DNA of 64,000 nucleotides. Origin: Paractinoplanes aksuensis (GTDB lineage Bacteria; Actinomycetota; Actinomycetes; Mycobacteriales; Micromonosporaceae). The notes beneath the pieces are model-generated. The model ran no database searches. It saw only the letters and a program-made list of their open reading frames with translations, and was not told the DNA's origin. The translations under genes were made by a program, and so were the position numbers. Shown in pieces: positions 34,490 to 42,837 of the stretch (positions are counted from its first letter, which is position 1; each line of letters opens with the position of its first letter). The stretch spans positions 230,486 through 294,485 of the forward strand of contig NZ_JAMYJR010000010.1 of NCBI RefSeq assembly GCF_024137025.1, in the 5' to 3' direction.

Positions 34490-36706
34490 TCAACGTCCGG
34501 GAACGGGGGCGGAGCCGAGATCGCCCGTGCGGTGGATCGGCTGCCACTCGAGACGGCGGCCGGTGAGCGCGGCCAGCGCCGAGTGCAGCAGCACGACGTA
34601 CATCACCTGGCGGTAGACGATCTGCTGCAGGGGCAGGCTCCAGAGCGGGCGCAACGGCTCCCGGTCGAGGCGGAAGGCCAGCACCGCGGTCAGCGTCTGC
34701 ACGACCAGCATCGTCAGCCAGCCGATCACGGTGATCTCGCGGTCGAGGAAGAACAATCCGTACACCGCCATCAGGTCGACCAGCGGGGCCAGCAGCGGCA
34801 GCAGCACGCTGAAGAGCGCGATGAACAGCAGCCCGCGGCGGCCGAACCGGCCCGAGGCGCCCCGGTCGAGCACGGCGCCGCGGTGCTTCCACATCGACTG
34901 CATCGTGCCGTAGCTCCACCGGTAGCGCTGCCGCCACAACTGCCTGATCGTGGCCGGAGCCTCGGTGTACGCCCGGGCGGTTTCTTCGTAGACCACCCGC
35001 CACCCGGCCCGGTGGATCGTGATCGTGAGGTCGGTGTCCTCGGCCAGCGTGTCCGTGCTGAGGCCCTCGGCCCCGGTCAGCGCGGTCCGGCGGAACGCCC
35101 CGAGCGCGCCCGGGATGGTGGGGATGCAGCCGAACGTGTCGTACAGCCGCCGGTCCAGGTTGAACCCGATCACATACTCGATGTGCTGCCAGCGGCCGAT
35201 CAGCCCGCGCCGGTTGCCGACCTTGACGTTACCCGCCACCGCGCCCACCCGCGCCTCGGCGAACGGTTGCACGAGCCGGTGGATCGCGTCCGGCTCGACC
35301 ACGGTGTCGGCGTCGACCATGACGACCAGGTCGGTGCGGGACAGGGCCACCCCGGCGTTGAGCGCGCCGGCCTTGCCCCCGTTCGGGATCTGCACGACCC
35401 GCACATTGCCCAACCCCAGCTTGCGTACGGCGTCGGCCGTGCCGTCGGTCGAGCCGTCGTCCACCACGAGCACCTCGACCCCCGGGTGGTCCGACCCGGC
35501 CAGCGAGCGCACGGCGGCCACGATCGTCTTCTCCTCGTTGTAGGCCGGTACGACAATCGTCACCGGCGAGTCGACCGGCCGGCCCCACGACCAGTCCGGC
35601 CCGCGCCGGTGCCGTGAGTGCCGCCACGCGAACGCGAACAGGATCAGCGTGCGGATCACGATCAGCCCGCCCGCGGCGATCAGCAGCACCCACAGCGCGG
35701 CCAGCACGGCGTCGGCCACCCGCACGGTCCAGACCAGAGTCCGCCCGCGCCAGACCGCGTCGCCGGTGGCCGGCGGGTTGACCTGACCGCCGATGGCCGC
35801 GCTGACCGTGCTGAACCGGTAGCCGCGCTGCTGCAGCCGGGGGATCAGGCGGTCGAGGGCGGCCACGGTCTGCGAACGGTCGCCGCCCGCGTCGTGCAGC
35901 AGCACGATGTGCCCGTCGTCGCCCCTCGGGGTCACGTTGCGCACGATGGCGTCGGTGCCCGGCCGCTTCCAGTCCTCGCTGTCCAACGTGTCGAGCACGG
36001 TCAGATAGCCCTGGCCGCCGACCGCCCGCACGGTCTGCCAGTCCTTGTCGGTCAGCGCGTCGGCGAACGACGAGTACGGTGGGCGCATCAGCCGGGTCGC
36101 GCGGCCGGTGGCCTGGGCGATGGCCAACTGCGTCTGCGAGTTCTCCAGCTCGCGCCGCCACTCGGGCAGCCCGGCCAGGTCGGGGTGGGTGAACGTGTGC
36201 CCGCCCAGCTCATGGCCCTCGCGGGCGATCCGCCCGGCCAGCTCCGGGTGCCGGGCCACCTGCGACCCGACGACGAAGAACGTGGCCGGGGCGTGGTGCC
36301 GGGCCAGCACGTCCAGGATCTTGGGCGTCCAGTGCGGATCGGGGCCGTCATCGAACGTCAACGCGATCGTCTTGGCCGGCATCCCGTAGGTCCGGACCTC
36401 GCCCCCGCCGGTCAGATCGATCACCGGCCCGCCCTCGCGCACCTTCGCGGGCACGTTCTTGTCGCCGGCCGCGGCCGGAGTGGTGCCGTCCGGGCTGAAC
36501 CCGGCGTCGGTGTAGACCTCGACCACGACAACCGTTGCCAGCAGCAGCAACAGGGTGAGCCCGAGCGCACCCGCGAACACCCGGCGCCGGCGGATCCGGC
36601 GCTTACGCTGCAGCGGAGGCAGCAACGAGGTCGCTTCGGCCGGGTCCTCCGGCGGCTGTGAGGCCCGGTAGACCGTCACCGCGGGCAGCTCGCGCCACTC
36701 GGACAC
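34490..36706 (-). CDS. polysaccharide deacetylase-glycosyltransferase 2 fusion
   Basis: This 738-aa membrane protein appears to join a NodB-type deacetylase to a processive GT2 synthase, so one polypeptide may both make and deacetylate an amino-sugar polymer. TM1 is at about residues 42-63. NodB homology (about 105-300) has TFDDGPDPHWT, GGHTFTHPD and RPPYSSF; the metal-binding D/H/H set is present. Two spans (about 325-370) lead to the GT2 domain with VVDDGSTDGTAD, VDADT, EDTDL and the processive QRYRW motif, and four further spans end the protein. The GTG start at 36706 overlaps the small membrane gene by 31 nt. The product could be chitin/PNAG-like. It is not known which face each domain is on, and that decides how they cooperate. 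Confidence 0.88.
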   Translation of the reverse strand: MSEWRELPAVTVYRASQPPEDPAEATSLLPPLQRKRRIRRRRVFAGALGLTLLLLLATVVVVEVYTDAGFSPDGTTPAAAGDKNVPAKVREGGPVIDLTGGGEVRTYGMPAKTIALTFDDGPDPHWTPKILDVLARHHAPATFFVVGSQVARHPELAGRIAREGHELGGHTFTHPDLAGLPEWRRELENSQTQLAIAQATGRATRLMRPPYSSFADALTDKDWQTVRAVGGQGYLTVLDTLDSEDWKRPGTDAIVRNVTPRGDDGHIVLLHDAGGDRSQTVAALDRLIPRLQQRGYRFSTVSAAIGGQVNPPATGDAVWRGRTLVWTVRVADAVLAALWVLLIAAGGLIVIRTLILFAFAWRHSRHRRGPDWSWGRPVDSPVTIVVPAYNEEKTIVAAVRSLAGSDHPGVEVLVVDDGSTDGTADAVRKLGLGNVRVVQIPNGGKAGALNAGVALSRTDLVVMVDADTVVEPDAIHRLVQPFAEARVGAVAGNVKVGNRRGLIGRWQHIEYVIGFNLDRRLYDTFGCIPTIPGALGAFRRTALTGAEGLSTDTLAEDTDLTITIHRAGWRVVYEETARAYTEAPATIRQLWRQRYRWSYGTMQSMWKHRGAVLDRGASGRFGRRGLLFIALFSVLLPLLAPLVDLMAVYGLFFLDREITVIGWLTMLVVQTLTAVLAFRLDREPLRPLWSLPLQQIVYRQVMYVVLLHSALAALTGRRLEWQPIHRTGDLGSAPVPGR

Positions 36707-36999
36707 GGCGCGGGGGCCGGCGGCCGGGCCGGCTCGAGCAGCTGAGTCACCCAGATCGTGAGCAGGGCCAGAACCAGAAGCACCCCGACGGCGTACGCCG
36801 TGCGGCGCACCCACCGCCGCCGCCCACCCGTGGGATCGACGAAGACCGGCGCCGGCCCCGCCGCCCCGACCGCGAACATCTGGGTCTTGGCGTGCTCGGG
36901 CAGCGGCGCCTTGCCGACCGACCGGCCGACCCGGGCCCGGCCCACGTCCGGTTCCTCCGCCACACCATCGACGGTAGAAGATGCATCGGGGACGCGCAT
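36676..36999 (-). CDS. small single-span membrane protein, partner of the synthase fusion
   Basis: This 107-aa protein has a charged, mostly disordered N-terminus, a short conserved-looking stretch (GAAGPAPVFVDPTGGRRRWVRR) and one membrane helix (TAYAVGVLLVLALLTIWVTQ), then a Pro-rich tail with two Cys. It overlaps the deacetylase/GT gene by 31 bp, so the two are co-expressed. I do not recognise the family; a partner or regulatory role for the synthase is only inferred from the overlap. AGGAA lies before the ATG. Confidence 0.6.
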   Translation of the reverse strand: MRVPDASSTVDGVAEEPDVGRARVGRSVGKAPLPEHAKTQMFAVGAAGPAPVFVDPTGGRRRWVRRTAYAVGVLLVLALLTIWVTQLLEPARPPAPAPCPSGASCPR

Positions 37000-37060
37000 T
37001 TCCTGCCGCCGCCCGGGCGGCGGTCGGCTCAGCGGACAACTTCCCCTGCCGGGTGGCGGC

Positions 37061-38014
37061 TCAGCCGGCGACCAGGCCCTGCTCGATCAGGCTCCGCCCG
37101 GCGGCAACGACGGCTTCCGCGCCCGGACGCGGCTCCCAGCCCAGCACACGCCGGGCCTTCTCACTGGACACCTGCCGGGCGTACCCCCAATCGGCCCGCA
37201 GGGCCGGCGGCGCTTCGGCCAACTCGCGAGTGGGCACCTTGCCGGCGAGGTCACCCAGGTGTTCGCGCAGGATGGCGCCGATCCGTGCCATCGGCAGAGC
37301 CGGACCGTCGGCGACCAGGAACCGTTCACCGGCAGCACCGTCGGCGGTCATGGCCAGCACGTGGGCGCGGGCAACATCGCGCACGTCGACGATCGGAATC
37401 CACAGGTTGGGGAAGGCCGGCATGGCACCGGTGAGCATCAACTGCACGATGTGGTTGGCCCCGGACGCCGCGCCACCCCGGGCCGGCCCCATCACGGCCA
37501 CGGGCAGGATCGTGGTCAGCGGCAGAGATTCTTTCTCGGCGAAGTCCCAGGCCGCCCGCTCGGCGAGGGTCTTGCTGCGGCCGTACGCGTCGGTGCCCGG
37601 CCCGTCGAGCACGGTCCAGTCGGCCTCGGTGAAGACGTGATCGTCATGCGGGTGCCCCCAGCCGACGGCATGGAAGGCGGAGGTGAGCACGACCCGCTTC
37701 ACGTGTGCGTCGCGGGCGGCTCGCAGTACACGCAGTGTCCCCTCCCGGGCTGGCACGATCAGGTCGTCCTCGTTGTCGACGTGCCCCGGCGCAACGGGCG
37801 ACGCCACGTGCAATACGTAGTCGACGCCTCGCACGGCCTCGGCCCAGCCGTCATCATTGAGCAGGTCGGCCTGATGGAAGCTAACCCCTTTCAGATCAGG
37901 AGCCCGATCGAGGGACCGCACGGTGGTGCGCACGTCGTGGCCCTGCTCAACGAGCAGATCAATACAGTGCCCAGCAATGAACCCGGACCCGCCGGTGACA
38001 AGAACAGCAGTCAT
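37061..38014 (-). CDS. NAD(P)-dependent epimerase/dehydratase (extended SDR)
   Basis: This 317-aa SDR of the dihydroflavonol-4-reductase-like group has the nucleotide-binding VLVTGGSGFIAGHCIDLL, ADLLNDD, HVASPVAPG and catalytic Tyr/Lys in DAYGRSKTLAE. A C-terminal substrate part follows. The substrate is unknown; many such proteins reduce ketones or aldehydes. The start at 38014 was chosen since the fold begins immediately; 38023 is equally in frame. It is upstream of and on the same strand as the synthase genes with about 60 nt between. Confidence 0.85.
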   Translation of the reverse strand: MTAVLVTGGSGFIAGHCIDLLVEQGHDVRTTVRSLDRAPDLKGVSFHQADLLNDDGWAEAVRGVDYVLHVASPVAPGHVDNEDDLIVPAREGTLRVLRAARDAHVKRVVLTSAFHAVGWGHPHDDHVFTEADWTVLDGPGTDAYGRSKTLAERAAWDFAEKESLPLTTILPVAVMGPARGGAASGANHIVQLMLTGAMPAFPNLWIPIVDVRDVARAHVLAMTADGAAGERFLVADGPALPMARIGAILREHLGDLAGKVPTRELAEAPPALRADWGYARQVSSEKARRVLGWEPRPGAEAVVAAGRSLIEQGLVAG

Positions 38015-38321
38015 GACCACCATCGTGGCCCGGTCAGCGGTCACTAGGCAGTGGTCTGCCAAACCCATGCTCAGACCGGCGCGAAGGGTGTGTCGGTGCA
38101 GACGGTGGATATGGCCGAGGTGCCGTTGGCTCTGCGCACCGCAGGCCCCGTCTGTCTCCGCGCGGCGGACAACGGGTCTGGCTGGTTGCGCTGAAACGGT
38201 TTGGGGGCGGGGATGGGCCACGCAGGGATCAAGCTTGACCGCCCGTAGTGGGCCATCCCCCACCCGAACCGTCCCACCGCAACCAATCGGGGGTTTCGGG
38301 CTGGAGCGGATCTCGCGGTGG
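38015..38321. other. intergenic region with two hairpins
   Basis: This 307-nt gap between two minus-strand genes has no believable gene. It holds a 75-bp near-palindrome (38197-38271) and, to its left, a hairpin with arms CCCGT/ACGGG and TCCGC/GCGGA (about 38147-38176). The SDR promoter should also be here. Confidence 0.6.
38197..38271. repeat. 75-bp imperfect palindrome, MITE-like or bidirectional terminator
   Basis: The outer arms (38197-38221 and 38248-38271) match as inverted repeats with a few mismatches, containing GGGGATGGGCCAC and GTGGGCCATCCCC. The centre holds TCAAGCTTGA, a perfect palindrome at 38229-38238, so the whole segment is symmetrical. No transposase is present and no target-site duplication could be fixed by eye. 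Confidence 0.65.
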
Positions 38322-39740
38322 TCAGGACGGGGGGAGTTGGGTGGGCCGGCGGGGGAGCCAGAGGGCGGCTACGGCGCCGGCGGCGACGATGAGGGCGCCG
38401 ACGATTACTGCAGGGCGCAGGCCGTCCACGAAGGACTGGTGGGTGGTGTAGCCGCCGTAGGAGCTGAAGATCGAGGCCAGGGCGGCCACGCCGGCGGCGA
38501 CGCCGGCTTCGCGGATGGTGTTGTTGACGCCGGAGGCTACTCCGCGATCTTTGTCGGTGACGCTGGCCAGGGCGACTGTGCTGATGGGGGCGAAGGTCAG
38601 GCCCATGCCGATGCCGGCCAGGGTGAAGGCCACGACCAGGCTTCCGTAGGTCACGTCGGGGGCGGTGGCCAGGCCGATCCACAGGATTCCGGCGGCCAGG
38701 AAGAGCTGGCCGGTGAAGATCAGGGTGCGCTGGCCGATGCGGTCGCCGAACAGGCCGGCCAGGGGAGCCACGATCATGGGGGCGGCCGTCCACGGGAGGG
38801 TGCGCAGGCCGGCGTCCAGGGGGCTCAGGCCCTGCACTACCTGGAAGAACTGGGCCAGCAGGAAGACCGCGCCGAACGCGCCGGCCGAGAACGTCAGGGT
38901 GACGGTGTTGACCAGGCTGAAAGCGCGGGAGCGGAACAGGCGCAGGGGCAGCATGGGGGCGGGGTTGCGGGACTGCCAGGCCAGGAACGCGGCCAGCAGT
39001 ACGCCGCCGCCGATCAGCATGGTGAGGATGCGGGCCGAGGTCCAGCCGTATTCGGGGCCGTCGACCACGCCCCAGATGACCAGCAGCATGCCGGCGGCCG
39101 AGAGGACCAGGCCGAGCGGGTCGAGGCGGCGGGCGCCGCCTCGGGACTCGTCGAGGACGGTGAGGGCCAGGACTACCGCGATGACGCCGATGGGGACGTT
39201 GAGCCAGAAGATCCAGTGCCAGTCGAGGCCTTCTACGACTGCGCCGCCGACTACAGGGCCTACGGCTACGCCCAAGCCGCTGATGCCGCCCCAGATGCCG
39301 ACCGCGGCCGTTCGCAGGCGGTCGGGGACTGCCTCGGCGAGCAGGGTGAGGGCCAGGGGAGCTACTGCGGCGCCGCCCAGGCCCTGGACAGCGCGGGCCG
39401 CGGTGAGCTGCCATGACTCGGTGGCCAGGGCGGCGGCGGCCGAGGCCAGCGTGAAGACGATGAGGCCGGCCACGAACATGCGGCGGCGGCCGATGCGGTC
39501 GCCCAGGGCGGCCGCGGTGAGCAGGAAGGCGGCGAACGGCAGCGTGTAGGCGTTCACGAACCACTGCAGGTCGGTGAGCGAGGCGCCCAGGTCGGTGCGG
39601 ATCACCGGCAGCGCCGTGCTCACCACCAGGTTGTCGAGCGTGACCATGAAGGTCGGGATGCCGACGGCGGCCAGGACCCAGCCCAGCGGGCGGGTGCGGT
39701 GCCGGGGTGCCGCGGCGGGCGCCTCTTGTACGGCGGTCAT
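38322..39740 (-). CDS. MFS drug-efflux transporter, DHA2 type
   Basis: This 472-aa, 14-span proton antiporter is related to the pump at 28067 but clearly a separate gene. Span 1 has TFMVTLDNLVVSTALPVI; motif A reads ALGDRIGRRRMFVAG; motif C GISGLGVAVGPVVGGAVV; and GVASGVNNTIREAGVAAGVA lies near the end. GGGGAGACC precedes the ATG. It is divergent from a TetR gene with two identical operators between, so expression is probably controlled by that protein. Confidence 0.92.
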   Translation of the reverse strand: MTAVQEAPAAAPRHRTRPLGWVLAAVGIPTFMVTLDNLVVSTALPVIRTDLGASLTDLQWFVNAYTLPFAAFLLTAAALGDRIGRRRMFVAGLIVFTLASAAAALATESWQLTAARAVQGLGGAAVAPLALTLLAEAVPDRLRTAAVGIWGGISGLGVAVGPVVGGAVVEGLDWHWIFWLNVPIGVIAVVLALTVLDESRGGARRLDPLGLVLSAAGMLLVIWGVVDGPEYGWTSARILTMLIGGGVLLAAFLAWQSRNPAPMLPLRLFRSRAFSLVNTVTLTFSAGAFGAVFLLAQFFQVVQGLSPLDAGLRTLPWTAAPMIVAPLAGLFGDRIGQRTLIFTGQLFLAAGILWIGLATAPDVTYGSLVVAFTLAGIGMGLTFAPISTVALASVTDKDRGVASGVNNTIREAGVAAGVAALASIFSSYGGYTTHQSFVDGLRPAVIVGALIVAAGAVAALWLPRRPTQLPPS

Positions 39741-39756
39741 CAGGTCTCCCCAAGTT

Positions 39757-39804
39757 GTTATCCGCTGATAACTTCGTTCGTCACGTTAGTTATCGACTGA
39801 TAAC
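39757..39804. promoter_or_regulatory. two 16-bp TetR operators
   Basis: GTTATCCGCTGATAAC (39757-39772) and GTTATCGACTGATAAC (39789-39804) are perfect 6-bp inverted repeats with 4-bp spacers. They start 32 bp apart, about three helical turns, between the divergent MFS and TetR genes. TGATAA of the second copy can serve as the -10 box of the TetR gene, which starts 10 bases later. Confidence 0.85.
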
Positions 39805-39813
39805 CTGTCAACC

Positions 39814-40374
39814 GTGACCCGAACCCGCCTCACCGCCGAGGAACGCCAGGCGCAACTGATCGCTGCGGCCGTCACCGCCTTCAGCCAGAGCGGCTACGCC
39901 GGCACCACGACCGATCAGGTGGCCCGGCTCGCGGGCGTTTCCCAGCCGTACGTCATCCGCCTCTTCCGGACGAAGCAGGAGCTCTTCCTGGCCGCCGTGC
40001 AGCACGCCGGCGACCGGATAGAGGCCAAGTGGCGCGAGGCGGCCGAGCGCGACCCCTCGCTGGGTGGCCTGGGTGACGCGTACGGCGAACTGCTCGCCCA
40101 GCCCGAACTGGTCACCATGCTGCTGCACGGTTTCGCGGCGGCGGGCGACCCGGCCATCGGCGATCCGGTGCGCGCCTGCTTCGGGCGGCTCTACGAGGTC
40201 GTACGCGAACTGACCGGCGCCACGGCGACCGAGGCTCGCGACTTCTTCGCGGTCGGCATGCTGCTCACCTGCCTGGGCGCGATGCGCGTGCTCGGCCCCG
40301 ACGCGGTGCCGCCGCAGCCGTGGTCGGCCGACCTGCTCGGCACCTTCGAGGGGCTCGACAAGAAGATGAGCTGA
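39814..40374 (+). CDS. TetR-family regulator of the divergent MFS pump
   Basis: This 186-aa regulator has the HTH QLIAAAVTAFSQSGYAGTTTDQVARLAGVSQPYVIRLFRTKQELF and a ligand-binding helical domain. It begins at the GTG at 39814 with no ribosome site, so its transcript is likely leaderless and starts within the operator region. Autoregulation plus pump repression is the expected mode. Confidence 0.92.
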   Translation: MTRTRLTAEERQAQLIAAAVTAFSQSGYAGTTTDQVARLAGVSQPYVIRLFRTKQELFLAAVQHAGDRIEAKWREAAERDPSLGGLGDAYGELLAQPELVTMLLHGFAAAGDPAIGDPVRACFGRLYEVVRELTGATATEARDFFAVGMLLTCLGAMRVLGPDAVPPQPWSADLLGTFEGLDKKMS

Positions 40375-40396
40375 CGCCGGCTCGGCGCGACAGAGG

Positions 40397-40508
40397 GCTC
40401 AACGAAAAGCTGAAGCGGAGGCTCGGCGAGGAGCTGACCGGGGGCTCGGCGAGAAGCTGAAGCGAGGGCTCGGCGAGGAGCTGCGTGAGGGCTCGGCCGA
40501 AAGCCGAG
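40397..40508. repeat. 23/24-bp tandem repeats, five copies
   Basis: Units beginning GCTCGGCGAG and containing GAGGAGCTG or AGAAGCTGAAGCG start at 40397, 40421, 40444, 40468 and 40491 (steps 24, 23, 24, 23). The copies fill the gap between the convergent TetR and FolP2-like genes and are not in a conserved frame. Confidence 0.8.
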
Positions 40509-41375
40509 CTAGACGTTGTGGCGGGCCAGCAGGGGCTCCCGCCAGCCCAGCATCGCTTCGGTCATGCGTACGGCGTCGACTGTGGCCCGGACGTCGTGGA
40601 CGCGGACGATGCGGGCGCCGCGCAGCACGCAGAAGACCACGGCGGCCAGCGTGCCGGCGAGGCGGTCGGGCTGCTCGGCGTCCAGGGTCTCGCCGATGAA
40701 GTCCTTGTTGCTGACGGCGGCCAGCAGCGGGTAGTCGACCGCGGCGATCTCGTCGAGGCGGCGGGTCAGCTCCAACGTGTGGCGGGTGTTCTTGTTCAGG
40801 TCGGGGCCCGGATCGATGATGATCTGGTCGGGCCGGACGCCGCGGTCGAGCGCCACCGCGACCCGCTCGCGCAGGAACTTCGCCACCTCGTTGACCACAT
40901 CGCCGTACTGCGGGCGGGGCCACAGGGTGCGCGGCGCGGCCAGGCTGTGCGTGATGACGAGCTGGGCGTCGGTGCCCGCGACCACGTCGGCCATCGCCGG
41001 GTCGCGCAGGCCGGAGGTGTCGTTGACGACGCCGGCCCCGGCCTTGATCACCTCGGCCGCGACCTCGGGACGGAACGTGTCGACCGAGACGACAGTGCGG
41101 GCGCGGGCGGCCTCGACGACGGGCAGCACCCGTTCGAGTTCCTCGGCCGCGCTCACCTCGGGGCCGGGCGCGAACGGCACCCCGCCGACGTCGATCCAAT
41201 CGGCGCCGGCATCGGCCGCCGCGGTGACCGCCTCGATCGCCTTCCCGAGCGCGTAGGTGCGGCCCCGGTCGTGAAAGGAATCGGGGGTGCGGTTGACGAT
41301 CGCCATCACCGCGACGCGCCGGGAGAAATCGAACGAGCGGCCGCCGATGACCCGCACGCGGTTCTGTTCAGTCAC
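40509..41375 (-). CDS. dihydropteroate synthase homologue, FolP2-like
   Basis: This 288-aa TIM-barrel protein has the pterin-binding family layout: MAIVNRTPDSFHDRG (strand 1 loop), DWIDVGGV, SVDTFRPEVA, GVVNDTSGL, IIDPGPDLNKNTRH and SNKDFIGETL, RIVRVHDV. It resembles the mycobacterial FolP2 paralogue (VNRTPDSF-D-G, DPxxDxxKN). That paralogue is reported not to act as a dihydropteroate synthase, unlike FolP1. Its genuine substrate is therefore uncertain. No folate genes are near. Confidence 0.85.
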   Translation of the reverse strand: MTEQNRVRVIGGRSFDFSRRVAVMAIVNRTPDSFHDRGRTYALGKAIEAVTAAADAGADWIDVGGVPFAPGPEVSAAEELERVLPVVEAARARTVVSVDTFRPEVAAEVIKAGAGVVNDTSGLRDPAMADVVAGTDAQLVITHSLAAPRTLWPRPQYGDVVNEVAKFLRERVAVALDRGVRPDQIIIDPGPDLNKNTRHTLELTRRLDEIAAVDYPLLAAVSNKDFIGETLDAEQPDRLAGTLAAVVFCVLRGARIVRVHDVRATVDAVRMTEAMLGWREPLLARHNV

Positions 41376-41505
41376 GGTTGTGCAGGTTAGCAGGGTTGCG
41401 GGCCCGGATTTCGAGCGGTGCGAAATAAAATGGGCCGACTCGGTTACCCCGTCCCGAACGGACTATGCGGGTCCTTTTCCACTTTAATTGCACTGGGGAA
41501 AGTAT

Positions 41506-41531
41506 GAATGTTTCCAGCGTCCATCGGGTAG
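41506..41531 (+). promoter_or_regulatory. candidate SigB/SigF-type promoter of the stress trio
   Basis: GAAT (41506-41509), 16 bases, then GGGTAG (41526-41531) matches the actinobacterial SigB pattern GNNT-N14-16-GGGTAC/T at all but the last base. It is about 48 bp before the ATG of the next gene, which has its own GGAGGA. This fits the stress-related content of the operon, but it is a single degenerate match. Confidence 0.5.
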
Positions 41532-41578
41532 CTCATTGTCCGAAGACACACTGACGAATCCCCTTTGGAGGAATACCC

Positions 41579-42418
41579 ATGAGCGACGTGCCATCGGGCG
41601 TTCGCCGGCCGGACGACACCTATCCCCTCGACGTGCCGCCCACGCCGGGCTACCCGGCCGACACCTACGCCACCGAGGCCTACGCCACCACGGTTCCGGT
41701 CACGGACACCACGTACGGCGGCAGTGACGACAACAGCAGCGGCGCCAAGGAGAAGGCCAAGGAGGTCGCGGCTCAGACCGGCCAGGCGTCCAAGGAGGCC
41801 GCGGCCGACGTCAAGGACACGGCCAAGGAGCAGGCGGCCCGCGTCGGCCACGAGGCCAAGGCGCAGGCGAGCAACCTCGCCTCCGAGGTCCGGGGCCGGG
41901 TCAACGATCAGGCTCGCACTCAGAACGACAAGCTGGTGAGCCAGATCCGCGACACCGCCGACCAGCTCGACGAGATGCGCGGCGACCGGGGCGACACCCC
42001 GGCCGCGGCTGTCGTCTCGCGGGTGGCCGAGGGTGGCCGTCAGTTCGCCGACTACCTCGACCGCAACGGGCCCGACGGCGTGCTGCGCGAGGTGCAGGAC
42101 TTCGCCCGCCGTCGCCCGGGCGCCTTCCTGGCCACGGCGCTGGCCGCGGGCTTCGTCGTCGGCCGCCTGGGCAAGGTCGTGGCCAAGGCCGACCCGGACG
42201 CCGGCGACACGGTCAAGCCGAGCACGGACTCGTTCGTCTCGCGTCCCACCCCGTACTCGGCGACCGAGACGACCGTGCCGGTAACGCCGCCCCCGGTGAC
42301 GCCGGACTACAACACCGGCCCCGGCTACGCCAGCACCACCGAGTACTCCTCGACCGGCACCGGCACGCCGTCCGTGCGTGAGGAGTACGTGGTCGAGAGC
42401 CCGGAGCGCCTGCGATGA
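41579..42418 (+). CDS. LEA-like, Ala/Lys-rich membrane-associated stress protein
   Basis: This 279-aa protein begins with a Pro/Tyr/Thr-rich disordered region, then 90 residues of Ala/Lys/Glu heptad-type sequence (KEKAKEVAAQTGQASKEAAA, KEQAARVGHEAKAQ) that looks like late-embryogenesis-abundant or apolipoprotein-like helix. A short amphipathic or membrane segment (FLATALAAGFVVGRL) is at about residue 181, followed by a disordered Thr/Pro tail. It is first of three overlapping genes with a phage-holin-like and a DUF3618-type protein, a grouping I know as a stress or membrane-protection cluster of actinobacteria. Function is not proven. Confidence 0.7.
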   Translation: MSDVPSGVRRPDDTYPLDVPPTPGYPADTYATEAYATTVPVTDTTYGGSDDNSSGAKEKAKEVAAQTGQASKEAAADVKDTAKEQAARVGHEAKAQASNLASEVRGRVNDQARTQNDKLVSQIRDTADQLDEMRGDRGDTPAAAVVSRVAEGGRQFADYLDRNGPDGVLREVQDFARRRPGAFLATALAAGFVVGRLGKVVAKADPDAGDTVKPSTDSFVSRPTPYSATETTVPVTPPPVTPDYNTGPGYASTTEYSSTGTGTPSVREEYVVESPERLR

Positions 42419-42837
42419 CCGCACCGCACCCGCAGCACCGGATCGACGACGAAGAGGTCGCTGAGACCTCGGTCGGCGAGATGATCGGCAACATCAGCAA
42501 CGACCTGTCGCAGCTGTTCCGGCAGGAGGTCGAGCTGGCCAAGGCCGAGCTCAAGCAGGAGGCGGCCAAGGCGGGCAAGGCCGGCGGCATGCTCGGCGGC
42601 GCCGCGTTCGCCGCCTACCTGGCCATCGTGCTGCTCAGCTTCGCCCTGGTGTTCGCCCTCGACGCCGTCATGCCCGCGGGCTGGGCCGCGCTGATCGTCG
42701 CCGTCCTCTGGGCCGCGATCGGTGGCGCTCTCTACGTAGTCGGAAAGAACAAGCTCAAGACCGTCGACCCCGTGCCGCGCCGCACCGTCGACACGCTCAA
42801 GGAGGACGCCCAATGGCTGAAGAACCCGACCGGCTGA
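42415..42837 (+). CDS. phage-holin-superfamily-6-like membrane protein (DUF1469)
   Basis: This 140-aa protein starts with an acidic segment then the conserved SVGEMIGNISNDLSQLFRQEVELAKAELKQEA amphipathic helix. Two membrane spans follow: FAAYLAIVLLSFALVFALDA and WAALIVAVLWAAIGGALYV. That is the layout of bacterial DUF1469 proteins, which are not true phage holins. The ATG overlaps the preceding stop (ATGA) and its end overlaps the next gene by 25 nt. Confidence 0.85.
   Translation: MTAPHPQHRIDDEEVAETSVGEMIGNISNDLSQLFRQEVELAKAELKQEAAKAGKAGGMLGGAAFAAYLAIVLLSFALVFALDAVMPAGWAALIVAVLWAAIGGALYVVGKNKLKTVDPVPRRTVDTLKEDAQWLKNPTG

Noticed and set aside
42415..42837. Prophage holin
   Set aside because: Although the family is named phage holin, its fellow genes and sequence match the chromosomal DUF1469 group; there are no other phage genes around.
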